From assembly GCA_023213395.1 (NCBI GenBank), contig CM041465.1:17298001-17362000 (forward strand): a stretch of DNA of 64,000 nt. The letters are read 5' to 3'. This DNA is from Cycas panzhihuaensis (taxonomy: Eukaryota; Cycadophyta). Below the pieces are notes generated by a model. It saw nothing but the letters and a program-made list of their open reading frames with translations. It was not told where the DNA came from and searched no databases. The position numbers were made by a program, and so were the translations under genes. Positions 22,210 to 33,430 of the stretch are shown piece after piece. Numbering within the stretch: the first letter of the stretch is position 1; each line of letters begins with the position of its first letter.

Positions 22210-24720
22210 TGAAACGCCTCCATGGGCAATGATCCAACGCCTAGCGGGAAGGGCATAAAACAATATGCTAAAAAGCTAAATAGCGAGGATCATACCTCGC
22301 AGACGTCCGTGCACCGAGCGCTGCACGGATCGCAAGGTGCCTGGTTGCTTCCAGGTAGCCGTGCAAGCGAGGCCTTCCTACCCTTCGGATGGCCGAGAAG
22401 GGAAAAGAATCCTCGCGCGTCGCTACTTCTCAAGGCAATGAGAAGGCAATGAAGGGGCAACCAACCAAAAGTGTAAAGAATACGGGATAAAATGCGGCTA
22501 GGGGATACAACGCAAACAAGTCTTCTATTCCTATGTTATGCAATGTAAAAAAATAGTACGAGCAAGCGAATACACAATAAAAGGTTGTTTTCTTCTTTCC
22601 TTTATGTTCCTTTATCTATAACAGTAAATGCAAAGAAACATAAAAGCATAAAGAAAATATGAAAGGCATGCGAAGAATACCTGGATCCGGCGTTCGAACG
22701 GAAGCACGGATTTCCCTCCTTGGTTGCGCTCCTTTCCTCCTCCCGCATGCAACGCCGATCGAAGACAACGAAGGGGTGCACTTACCTCCCCAAAAGCATG
22801 CAAGGACTAAATGAAATGAAGGGAAAGAAAGCAAAGCTCAACCGAAAAGGGAGAAGAAATACCATATGGGGCCGACCCAAGAACGGGTCGATCTCGCGCA
22901 ATGCTTCCTCCAACTCAATCCTACAAATAATCCCAACAAACGCCTTCCTCTCGGGAGAGAGGCTACGAAGCACAACAAGATATATGTATATATGGCAATA
23001 AAATCAACTAAGCTAGAAAAACGTAGTTAAGCACTAAAGCATAACGAAAATGAAACGGAATCGTACGGTAAACTTGCAAGCTATCATACACCACAAAACA
23101 TGCTATTAGGGACTGAGTGTAGCCTCGGGATGGCTAACTCACCCACGAGAGGTCTCCACAGGGTATAGGGAAACAATGCTAGCATGCAACAAGATGGGTC
23201 ATGTGATAACAAATGGCCTACGCCAATGAGGAAACTCAAGCCAACCCTCCAAGGTTTCTCTAGCCTCGTTTCCTAAGAAAGCATGGGTGCTAAAGGGAGA
23301 GAGGACAAGGGACGGAACCCTTGGGGAGAAGGACGGCAATGGGGGACGGAACCCCGCCTATCTCCCTCAAATCCTCGTGAAAAGCCCTTTATGCCGACTA
23401 GCTTAGAAAATGGCAAAAGAGGGAACTCGGTGGGAGAGGATGAGTTTTAGGAAATCACAAGAAAAATGCGCCTAACCTAGGGCAGCGCTCTAGTAAGCCA
23501 CAACTACTAAGGTTATGTGCATCAAACGGCCAAAAGAAACTCAAAGGAAGTGCATGCAAACAAGAGGAAAGAATTTGCAAGCAAAACAATGAAAAAAACA
23601 AGCAAAAAGCACCAACAAGAGACAATAAATACCTTGAATAGAGAAGAATAAGTGCATGTAGGTACTTGGCCACTTGGAGCAGCGGCCCAAGCAATGTCTA
23701 AGAGGTGGTGTTGAATGTCCTTTGCAAGAGAGTAGAAGAGTAGAGCTTCATGCAAGTTGAGAGCTTGAAGATGGGTCTTTGAAGTGGTCTTTTGGTGAAG
23801 AAGAACCTCTTGAAGCTTTGGGTATTTGTGGAGAGGAGTGGTGCTTGCAATGGAGCTTCGTAGGGGGCAGCAATGGCCCTGCAACTCCAGCTAGTAATGG
23901 CCCACTTCACCTCTGTCCCACTGCTGTAGAAGAAGTTCTCTTGTTCAATTGCTTTGCCTTGTCTCTTTGTGGAGAAGTTGCTCTAGAAAACTTGAAAAAT
24001 GAAGTGAAGAATCGCCTCAAAATGAGTGAAAAAAAGGCTTTTATGCCTTGGGCATAGCAAGTAAACGTTGGGGCCCCGCGCCCAACTGCTTGAGCCACGC
24101 CAGCCCGCGAAAAAATCCGGCCACTGTCGCGTGGTTTCTTTTTTAATTTTGAGCGATGCATCACGCAGTAAACTTCGCGGTATCTGCAAAATCCAGCATC
24201 GCTTAGTTTACCGCGCATCAAATGAAACTCAAAAAAAGAAGAAAATGCAACATGAAAGTCATAAAAAATCAGTTTTTAGGGTAAGAACAGGGGCTAAGCC
24301 TGAAATACATCAAACGGGGAAGGCTCAGCAAAGGCAAGTACTCAAAATGGTGCAAAGAGCCCTAACTAAGGGTTAAACCAGGCTTAGGAAGGGTTTGCAA
24401 CATAAGTGGCATGTGGTAACACGAATAAACAAGTTGGCAAAAGCATCCCGAAAGACCATGGAGACATCGTGAGTGGCTGTACGCCATACGGGGTGTCACA
24501 TCCGCTTATGGATGCCCCCGCTGTGAGTCGTCATAGGCTAAGAGGTGCCGTTAGGCACATGCATTATGAACAGGCAATCAAACAAATGTATGTAGGCAGG
24601 CACATGTCAATCAAACTATTCTAAATTCCCTTAGCAACCATAAGTAAGAAAAGTAAGAACATATACCTGCACAAACCTGTGTCGATGCGTCCCGAGTCCA
24701 TTCCCACTAGCTGGGAAACA
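22210..24720 (-). repeat. TAT-3 5' LTR
   Basis: On the minus strand it begins TGTTTCCCAGCTAGTGGG and ends GGCGTTTCA. It pairs with 14869-17378 over about 2.5 kb. Most of the length is nearly identical, but a GC-rich block (about 24061-24235) differs strongly. Open frames within it are shared by both LTRs and resemble no known protein. Confidence 0.93.
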
Positions 24721-25620
24721 GAAGTCACTATGGGAGATGATGGATACCAAATTGAAGAGGAGTACAAGTTTCCATCCTCAAATAGATGGAAAAACCGAAG
24801 TAGTGAATAGAACTTTGGTACATCTATTGAGGGGATACAATTCCAAGCATCCAAAGACCTGGGATGAATCATTGGCTTTTCTACAATTTGCTTTTAATAG
24901 AGCAATGCATGCATCACACTCTAAAGCACCTTTTGAAGTTTGTTTGGGATACTTACCTCAAAGTCCATTTGACTTAGAGTTTTCCATGCAAGCTAAGGAA
25001 GGATCCGTCAAAGAGAAGGAGGAGCATGGCAAGGCTTTAAGATACTTAGAGAAGATCCAGAGAGTCCACAAAGAAGTATATGATCAAATTCTAAGGACTC
25101 AACAAAAGTACAAGGAAAGACATGACAAGCATAGGAAAGAATGTACTTTCCAAGAAGGAGATTTAGTATGGTTATACTTGAGCAAGGAGAGGTTAAAAGG
25201 AGAAGGTAAGAAACTCAAACCTATAAGGTATGGACCATTCAAGATTTTGAGAAAAGTAGGTGGCAATGCTTTCCAACTTGATCTTCCACCTTATATGCAA
25301 ATATATTCAGTAGTAAATGCTGAATACTTAAAACTCTTTGAGCCCTCCATGCTAGATGAGGAACAGGACCAGTTCACTTTACCTTCAGTTGATGATTTGT
25401 ATTTGGAAAGTGAGGAGCCTCTCAAGGAAGATTGTATCTTGGAGAGAAAATCTACCAAAACAAGACATAAGACACATGAATCTTGAGGATTGGAGTAGCA
25501 GGGCAATTGCCTAGTAAGGCCAAGTGGTTTAGTAGGAAACGAGGAGAACAACACTTCCCCCATCTCCAATTCTAAGCCAAACAGGAATTGGCTATTTTCC
25601 AAGGAAGGGGGAGCCATGAT
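24721..25620 (+). pseudogene. Gypsy-1 integrase, C-terminal part
   Basis: Directly after TAT-3 the integrase frame continues with the catalytic Glu in GKTEVVNR (Glu at 24797-24799), then NRAMHASHSKAPFEV. The C-terminal domain has the GPF/Y-type motif RYGPFKILRKVGGNAFQLDL (about 25228-25287). After the stop at 25486 a shifted frame reads SKAKWFS (about 25515-25535), possibly the remnant of a short chromodomain-like tail. The boundary with TAT-3 is exact to the base. Integrase would insert the DNA copy into the chromosome. Confidence 0.92.
25600..25616 (+). other. Gypsy-1 polypurine tract
   Basis: The run 'aaggaagggggagcca' ends right at the 3' LTR start (25617). Confidence 0.8.
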
Positions 25621-26670
25621 CCAGGAGGATCTACCATATGTTTACAGGATGTGGAAAATGCTAGGCATTGGCATAACTAACAGAGATATGGCCAAATGGT
25701 ATCAAAATTCTATGAAATTTTGTTTAAAGGGATAAGACACATCCCACTAGATGTGTACAAAAGGTGGGGTTCAGAAAATATCATTTGATTAGAGTTCAAG
25801 CCTTGTCTTTGCATAAAAATTAATCCCACAGCTAGCAGAAAAAAATAGAAAATATATATTATAATTATATGAATAGAAAAATAGCCAAATGATATCCAAA
25901 TGAGCTAAAATTTTGATGAAGCAGAGGAGACATGTGTTCCTATATGTGTACCAAATTTGAGCTGAATTGGAGTCTGTTAAGGTCAGTTACAAGCTGCAAC
26001 ATTTAAGAATTACATGAAGGCCACTTAGACAGCAGAAAAATAGCAAATACATATTATTATTAAATGAATAAAAATGCAGTCAAATGACATCCAAATGAGC
26101 TGAAATTTTGAGGAAGCTGAGGGGACATGCGTTCCTATACGTGTACCAAATTTGCCATAAATTGGAGTACGTTAAGATCTGTTACAAACTACAACATTTT
26201 AAGAATTGTATGAAGGCCACTTGGACAACATGCATTCTGGTGGTTAGTGATTATACTTGCATGATTGCCACTTGTTAAACATGCAATTCAGGTTTCTTTC
26301 TATAAATTGAGCCCTTCTACAGGTTGGAGAGGTGGTTATTAGAGACTTGAATTGGGAAGCATCCTTGGAGAAGCATTTGGAGGGTTTGAGTCCCCCTTAT
26401 GGTATAATTGTAACATTTATTCCTTGTAATTTTACCATTCTTTTGCTAGTTGATTTCTCCACCATTAAATGGAGATTTTCATGATTTAATAAAAGTATTA
26501 CTCCTCATACTTTTGGATCAATGTCAAGAATAATTGATTTGGTGTAGAATTTTCCTTTCATGGGCTCATTGTTGTTTTGATGTTATTGAGTTTTCTACAC
26601 TAACTCCCAAGATCTCAAGGAGGAAAGGTTGATAATTGATTTCTTCACCAACTAAGCTCTTTTGGGATCA
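25617..26670 (+). repeat. Gypsy-1 3' LTR
   Basis: It starts TGATCCAGGAGG and ends TTGGGATCA, followed by the TSD ATAGG (26671-26675). It is collinear with 10101-11150, including the two 196-bp units. Confidence 0.93.
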
Positions 26671-26675
26671 ATAGG

Positions 26676-28530
26676 GGGATAAGATTGTGGTTATTTAGGA
26701 TGTTAAATTTGATGAGTCTTTGACGTATCATGCTGAAAGAGCATCAGGGGAACCTTCGTACCCTCCCCTTCTCCCATTCCCAGATTCTTCAAGTGAAGAG
26801 GACGATGATCCAGTCGTTGTAGCACCTGAGGAAGCAGGACCAAGTGGGATGAGTAATAGTGAGGAGCCGCCATGACAAGAAGTACCTCTAGCAATAGGTC
26901 CTTCTATACCTTTATGGGTAAGGAAAACTCTTGAAGATTCTGGTGTGGCGATGCAAACCCTAACTGATGACAGACGAACTAGAAGTTAGTATGCTAATCG
27001 AACTCTTCTGGTAGAGACCAATGACTCCAGTGATCCTAATTCATTTGCTAAAGTGAAAGGAGATCCATGATGGAGAGCTGCAATGGAGGAAGAATATAGT
27101 TCTTTGATAAAGAATGATACATGGGATTTGGTCCCACTACCTCCGTCGAAGAATCTTGTTGGATGCAAATGGGTCTATAAAATAAAGTTCCACTCTAATG
27201 GACAAGTGGACAAGTACAAGGCCAGACTTGTTATGTAGGGATTCAAGGAGAAAGAAGGAGTTGACTATGAGGAGATATTTGCACCCATCTCCAGAATGAC
27301 AATAATCTGGTTACTCATTTCCTTAGTAGCTGCATTAGATTGGGAGTTACACCAGATGGGCGTTAAGTTTGCATTCCTTAATGGGGATCTAAAGGAGGAG
27401 ATATGCATGTCGCTGCCTCTAGGATTCATTAAGGATGGCTAGGAGCATCTTATTTGCTATATGAAAAAGTCAATCTATGGCCTAAAACAAGCACCTCGTG
27501 CTTGGTTTGAGAAGATGGATGCCAAGTTGAAAGCTGAAGGTTTTGAAATTTCAGAACTTGACCTAAATCTGTATGTGAAAAGAAGAGGGACTTCTGTAGT
27601 TGCTTGCGTGGTGTATATGGATGATCTCATCATCAGCGGTAATCATGGTAAGGCTATAGCTGAAGTCAAATCCAATTTGGGAGCTTCATTTGACATGAAA
27701 GATCTTGGGAAACTTCACTATTTCTTAGGCATTTAGATCAGGCAGATGGAAGATAGGATCGTGTTGTTGCAATCGCAGTATATGAAGAACTTACTGGAAA
27801 GATTTGGGATGCAACACTACAAACCTGTTATAACACCATATGTAAAAGGTGTAAGATTATAGAAGGATATGGCCCAACCTTCTATAGATGGCATAAAATA
27901 TTACCAGTTGGTAGGGAGTCTCATTTATTTGACTCATACTAGGCCAGATATTGCATACACTATTGGATTCATTTTCTGCTACATGCAGAATCCCTAGGAG
28001 CCTCATTTGGTGGTAGCAAAGCAGATTCTAAAATATTTAAAGGGGACAATCAATATTAGTCTTAAATACCGTATAGGTGAGAAGATCAGGTTATATGGCT
28101 ACACGAATGTTGATTGGGGAGGAGATTCTGATGATCAGAAGTCTACTATTGGATACCTATTTAGTATTGGCAATGGATTTGTTTCGTGGTAGTCGAATAA
28201 GCAACAGATAGTAACGATATCTTCTGTAGAAGCAGAATATGAAGGACTCAGTGCTAGTGTGAAAGAAGTAGTATGGTTGCAAGGTCTCTTGGAATTTCTT
28301 GGCATTTCCAATGGACATCCAATTCTCTTTGTTGATAATCAGAGTACCATTCATCTGTCAAAGAATCTAGAGTTTCATGTACGTACAAAGCATATCGAGA
28401 TTTAGCACCATTACATTCCTGAGTAGATGAGTGAATTACAACTTGCAAACATGTTCACCAAGCCACTCACTGAAGGTCAATTCATAAAGATGCATATCGG
28501 ATTAGGACTCATCGATGTTATCCTTGAGGG
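26676..28530 (+). pseudogene. Copia-2 reverse transcriptase and RNase H, broken
   Basis: After the Gypsy-1 TSD the copia frame resumes. An acidic linker (SSSEEDDD) precedes the RT. The RT palm shows WDLVPLPPSKNLVGCKWVYK (about 27123-27182) and the YMDD active site (27614-27625), followed by DMKDLGKLHYFLGI. RNase H follows with GYTNVDWGG, SSVEAEY, FVDNQSTIHL and TKHIEI, so its main acidic residues are recognisable. Stops lie at about 27236, 27440, 27734, 28190 and 28403. The thumb and RNase H order match a complete copia pol. The gene copies element RNA into DNA in family members that are intact; this copy cannot. Confidence 0.93.
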
Positions 28531-28620
28531 GGGATGTATCAACAAGGATAAAGAAGCTGTAGCATAGTCCCAACCTTCATGATAACTCAACTATTGCATA
28601 TTGCAGGTTCCCTATATTCA

Positions 28621-28633
28621 CATTAAGGGGGGA
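28621..28633 (+). other. Copia-2 polypurine tract
   Basis: The purine-rich run 'cattaagggggga' abuts the 3' LTR start at 28634. This is the expected place for plus-strand priming. Confidence 0.8.
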
Positions 28634-28991
28634 TGTTAGCTTGACAATTAATTACTAAGCCACTTAATTAATGTTAATGTGGTTTAATTATGTGAAAGGG
28701 TATGAGCCAATAGGTGTGATTTATTCAAAGGGTCACAACCCTAAATGGGTGACACCTCTTGGAGAGTATATATGCCTTAAGGCCTTGTGTATTCTATATC
28801 GAAGTTCATTGTGAAATAATCAACGATCCCTCGAGGATCCTTTTATGGTGAGTTTTTTCCCGAAAGGGTTTTCCCACGTATATCCTATGTTCTATGTATG
28901 TCTTCTGTGTATATTTTTCTTGTGCTTGCTGTGTATGGTTAAAAGATCCTTCAAATGGGAACACATATGTATGTTTTCATGTTCCCAAACA
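28634..28991 (+). repeat. Copia-2 3' LTR
   Basis: It starts TGTTAGCTTGAC and ends CCCAAACA, with the TSD TAGGG right after (28992-28996). It matches 6092-6449 along its whole length with scattered differences, mostly transitions. Confidence 0.93.
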
Positions 28992-29805
28992 TAGGGAAAG
29001 GGATAGTTGATTTACATGTGTAGGTATTAATCCCACTAGTTACATTCCAATTTCCCCCTTATTTCTTAACCCTTATATTCATTAGGGTGAGGGTATAAAA
29101 GGTTACAAGTTCCTCTATCACAACCCTTTTTTCTTCCCATGCATTACTGGGTTAGTTCACACTAGTTCTCGCATTCGCTACATACAATTCTTACTTCCTT
29201 CCTTCCTTTGACACTTGTAAATGTAAAGAGAGAGAGGTTAGAATTGAGAGAGAGAGAGTTATTGTTCCTTTCTTTCCTTTTTAATTCAAATATAAACTAA
29301 AAATACTAACAACTCATAGCACTACTCAATTCACTATAAAATGAAATAAAAGATACATTCGCTAACCCCCTACACCTAGTCATTTGTTTAGGGTGTTAAT
29401 ACCTTAGGAGCATCCTCCTTAAGGTCCCCTCTTTCGCAAGCTTCCATCTTGTCTTACTTCTATTCAAAAGTTGGTCCTTTTATACCCAACTTCCTCCTTA
29501 CATCTTCGTTACCAATTACTCATTTCGTATTCCTAAGTACCCCTTCTTCCACTAGGGTCTACCTCCTCCCTTTCCCTCTTCTTGGGAAAGGTGTCCCTCA
29601 TCTCAATCCTCCTTCCTTTGCCATCCGGGATAGGAGGGTCCCTTTAAGGTTACTTAGAAAATCGAGAAGGCCCTTGTACCTGTCTTAAATCTAAGAAGGT
29701 GCTTACCATAAGGGAAGGTTTATGCGCTATTTGTGAGTCCTCGAACCTATGTTTTGATGCACGAATGCCCTTTGTAGGTAATCCTTTTCTTTACTTCCAA
29801 AGATC
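28992..29805 (+). repeat. TAT-1 5' LTR, segment 2
   Basis: After Copia-2 the TAT LTR resumes with the TSD TAGGG (28992-28996). It runs through 'gaaggtttatgcgctatttg' and 'cctatgttttgatgcacgaatgccctttgt', which align with about 32900-32950 of the TAT-2 LTR. It ends at the TSD AGATC (29801-29805), where TAT-2 inserted. A (GA)n tract lies near 29228-29270. Only chance open frames are seen. Confidence 0.85.
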
Positions 29806-32800
29806 AAATTCCTAACTACCGAGAATAGATATGGGTGACTTGACTCAGGTAAGTTCAAGTATGCTTGTATCTTTGCTTATATCAATTCTAGAAATATTCA
29901 ATAGAGGCACATTACCTGCATTGCATGCTGATTGGTTGACCGCATGATCACTATGCATTGTTTGCCTAACTATATTTCATCTCATCACATTTTTAGCCTA
30001 TGACATATCGGGATACACATCCCATGGTGCTCCACAACCTTTTTTCATTGTCTCCATAATGTCCACAAGGACCTTTTGGCTTCCACAACCTATATCACAT
30101 AACTCATTAGTGCCACATGACCCCTAGCACCTTGCCTAGGTCTAGTCATCGCCTTGTATCTACCTTTTATCTCTCTTTAGGAGTCTTTGGCTATTATTTC
30201 CCACTAACTGTGGTCCTCTAGGTCCTATAACCCCTTTTTCTACTTGGATACTATGGCATACTCCTTAGGGTCTAGGATTCCCCCCTTTTCGGGAGCTCCC
30301 GAGCTCCTCCACTTTCTGTTTTACCTTACTTTTGGCTACAACACTGTAAATTTTGCAGTACCATTGCAAACTTCATGGTACCACTAAGTTTACTATAGGA
30401 TGATTGTTCATAACCCTTTTTTTAATTGGCCATGGATAATTTCACATAAACTATGAAATTTCCATGTGGTAGCAAGCTAATTCCCACCAAGGGTGAACCC
30501 TAATTGCTTGTTGAGCTAGGGTTGGGTTTGAAAACCCAAAATCCACTTCATTTCATCCTCTTCTCACTCATTTTTCTCTACTTTCTTCTCCAAAAATACA
30601 TTGTAATAGATTCCAACTCTGCTACACTTATCTTACCACCCAACTACCAGCTCTTGCAGCTTAGGAAACGCAGGTTGTAGGTCTATAACAAGGCTGACTG
30701 AAGAAGAATCATGCTCCAAATGTCCTACCAATCTATAGGTCTCATCTTGCTCATAATTTTGCTCTCCATCCCTGTACTACAAGGGTTTCCTGTAGTAAAC
30801 CCCAAGGGATCTTCCTCTTTACCTGGTCTTCCAGGTAGATCTACCCTAGATCTATCCTTACTAGGTATTCTTAGATTAGTTCTCATCTCTCCTTTGAATA
30901 GCACAAGTGCTCTGCTATTAGTCCTTCTTGTAGAAAGTTTCCTTCTTCCTTTTTCCATTGTATTGGGAGGTAAACCCTCCCTCTTATTAGCCTATCCATG
31001 TCCTCCTCTTGGCTTTCTTTTGGTTTTCTCAAGAAGGTAGTAGGGAAAAAGGTGTATAGAGAGTGAAAGGAGTCTTAGGTAGGGTTCTTCACCCAACATG
31101 CCTTCTCCTTAAGGGAAACCTCGTTCTCTCCTTCCTTTTCCCTCTCCATACCTTCCTTGATTCCTTGAGAAACCATTGAGGAGGAGATCTCTGTTGGTGG
31201 CAGTGTAGATAGCCTATTACTACATTTGTAACTAGCCATCAAAGATCTTACATAGCTAGGGTTTCAGAGCTAACTCATACCCCTTTGTGTTTTGGGGTTA
31301 ATTCTTGCAAAAACCTATAAAGTTACACTTTGCAACTTTTGTAACTCTTTTGTCACTTTTGTCTTCATTCATAGAAATCTATTTTACACTTATTGCCAAG
31401 TTTTTCTACTCTCCTTAGCCATTGGCTTGGTGCTTGGGGATTGTGTGGAGTATTTTAGATTAGGAGGGTTAGCTATTTCAAGGCTACCTACTTTTCTCTT
31501 TCTCACCCCCCTTCTCTCACATCACACAATTAATTATGCATGCAAAATAAGGAATAGTATTAACATTGAATACTTTTATTATTTAATATATGCTTGTGAG
31601 TTCATTGTTTAATCTCCTTAACTTTCAAAGGACATACATACATATAGCCATATTTCCTTGCACGTACTTACTCCTATATGCATTTGGTGCCCCTTGGGAA
31701 AGGGAAAGATTTGATTATATAGGTTTCTTACATTTGGAGTAAGCGGGAATATTCATTCCAGGCACCCTCTCCTCTTTGCTTAGTAGTCACTTTTGTGACA
31801 TTCTAAAATTGAAAGTAAAATCATTCTATTATTTCCATCTCTTTTCTTTCCAATTTCCTTTTGTTTTGGTTTTGAGAGAAGGTAAGGAATCTCCCTTTTC
31901 TACTAGCATCCTTTCTGCTATACCACTAGTGGCAAGAAGAAGAGTTAGGATTGTATAAGAAGACAGGGCAAAGCTACTCCAACCACCAAGTCCCTAGGTA
32001 TGTTCCTTTACCTCATCTTCTCTACTCTTGTCCCTCTTTTCCCCCTTTTTGGTATACCCTTAAGTGAAAGGAAAGAAAAACAAAATATTGTATTGCTTTA
32101 TGCTCTAGTGGTTGTTCTTGCTTACTCATCTATGTCACATAGTGGGGATTTAGTTAACCCACACTAGTAGATATTTCATTTTTGCCACACACTCACTTGT
32201 TCCTCCCTTCATTTAAATCTTCACCCTTACCAAAGCTTAGGTAAGGTGGGTTAGGCACTCATCTGTGCACATTCTTGTCTTCTGCTTACATATCATTAAG
32301 TAGATTTGCCTCTCTTACTTGAACTCTTTATCTCCTTAATAATCCACCTACTTTCTTTCCTTTGCATATAAAAGAATAAAGAGAGTGAGGCTATATTTAA
32401 GGAAAAGAGAGAGAGAGAGGGTATATTCTTTCTTCCAAAGTTATTTCTTGCAAACACGAGCATGACACTTTTATCCCATACCTCCTTATCACATAATGAA
32501 AACAAGCATAAGAACAATGCACTTTGCCTACACCTTATACCTAAAACTTCCTTAGGTGTAGTGCCTTGAGAGTACCTCCTCTTAAGCTTACTTTTCCTTA
32601 CCACTAACAAGACCCCTCTAGTTCTACCCTTTGGTCTATGCTTAGTTTGTTAAATCAACCTCTCTTTTGTTTGCTCACATTGCAAGTTGTCCTAGGTTTA
32701 TGCATGAGTTTCCTTTCCTTCATGTTGAGGCTTATTTCACTCATCACCTCTTCATATGAGGAGGTGTTCTCTCGCTTTCTTCCTCCCTCCTTTGGCCATC

Positions 32801-33055
32801 CAAGATGGGAGGGACCCTTTGAGGTCACTCGAGAAATCGAGGAGATCCCTCTTCCACCTATTATTCTGGATTGAGAAAGAGTTACCTGAAAGGAGTTTAT
32901 GTGCCATTTGTGGGTCCTTGAACCTGTATTCTGATGCACAAATGCCTTTTATGGGTGATCTCTTTTCCTTGTTCTTGTAGGTCCATAATCACCCAAGTTG
33001 TTAGTAGTGTTGGCTCGATGTCACTTAAGTGACCCCCCCTAGAGGTGTGATTCCA
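29806..33055 (+). repeat. TAT-2 5' LTR
   Basis: It begins 'aaattcctaactaccgagaa', which aligns base for base with the 3' LTR start TGTTTCCTGGCTATCAGGAA; the TG end has decayed. It ends 'gtgtgattcca'. Landmarks are the GGTACC-like cluster (30337-30400) and a (GA)n tract (about 32405-32420). The frames at 30711-31040 and 31292-31612 are not protein-like. Confidence 0.88.
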
Positions 33056-33430
33056 ATGGTGATTATCTAGGGACTCGGCAGTAATGGATTAATCATTTCT
33101 CCTTAATCTGTTAGTGTTGCCTCCTTTTTGGCAACTCTCCTCAATCTATTGGGTATCCCCTAATGTTTATCACCTTACCATCTCTTTTCTCTTCCAATCT
33201 TTAGGAAGAACTTATATGTGATGATTCTCTCATTATTTACTAGGCCTCCCCCCTTTGTTGGAAGACTCCCCTTACTATCCTCTTCCATCATTGTATTCTG
33301 AATTGACCATGGAAGGATTTCCTTTAGATTGGGTGGAGGCATCTTCTCCCTTATAGTACCACCACCTTGGTGGTGAGCCTCATAAGGATCACCTCGTAAG
33401 ATCTGCTTTATATGAGGACCCTTCCACCTC
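33056..33430 (+). other. TAT-2 primer binding site remnant and leader
   Basis: The bases after the LTR, ATGGTGATTATCTAGGG, line up with TTGGCGACCATCTGGG of TAT-3 and are a decayed Arg-type PBS. The leader leads into gag; MEGFPLDWVEA is readable near 33309-33341. Confidence 0.55.

Larger units (their letters stand above)
14869..24720 (-). mobile_element. TAT-3, GC-rich TAT/Ogre-like gypsy element without RT or integrase
   Basis: Two LTRs of about 2.51 kb (14869-17378 and 22210-24720) start TG and end CA. They are flanked by GAAGT on both sides (14864-14868 and 24721-24725). Gag and protease run on the minus strand, so 22210-24720 is the 5' LTR. The 4.8-kb interior has an Arg-tRNA-like PBS, gag, protease, an unknown region, a three-unit palindromic repeat and only the C-terminal end of an RNase H. 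No reverse transcriptase or integrase motif is present. It is the innermost and apparently youngest insertion, and is much richer in CpG than its relatives here. Confidence 0.93.
10101..26670 (+). mobile_element. Gypsy-1, Ty3/gypsy element interrupted by TAT-3
   Basis: LTRs of about 1.05 kb (10101-11150 and 25617-26670) flank a Met-like PBS, gag, protease, RT-RNase H and integrase in the Ty3 order, and a polypurine tract. The target duplication is ATAGG (10096-10100 and 26671-26675) inside Copia-2 pol. TAT-3 splits its integrase between the second and third catalytic residues. The GPF-type integrase tail suggests a chromovirus-like lineage, but a full chromodomain is not seen. Confidence 0.93.
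6092..28991 (+). mobile_element. Copia-2, complete Ty1/copia element interrupted by Gypsy-1
   Basis: Two 358-bp LTRs (6092-6449 and 28634-28991) flank a Met-type PBS, a gag-protease-integrase reading frame (7949-10100), a reverse transcriptase-RNase H frame (26676-28530) and a polypurine tract. The host site is duplicated as TAGGG (6087-6091 and 28992-28996). Gypsy-1 splits pol between integrase and reverse transcriptase; the two parts are in the same frame once the insert and one TSD copy are set aside. Domain order gag-PR-INT-RT-RH is the copia order. About ten or more nonsense codons show that it is dead. Confidence 0.93.

Noticed and set aside
14869-24720. DNA-virus or endogenous pararetrovirus insertion, considered because of the GC-rich patch.
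   Set aside because: LTRs with TG..CA ends, a 5-bp TSD, gypsy gag and protease, and homology to the other TAT copies explain it fully. No movement protein or viral coat domain is seen.
29770-33055. A tandem LTR-LTR array (TAT-1 LTR end followed at once by the TAT-2 LTR, and an LTR shared between two interiors at 45935-49280).
   Set aside because: Matching AGATC duplications at 29801-29805 and 49197-49201, and the remaining 80 bases of LTR after the second one, show a simple insertion of TAT-2 into the TAT-1 LTR instead of unequal recombination.
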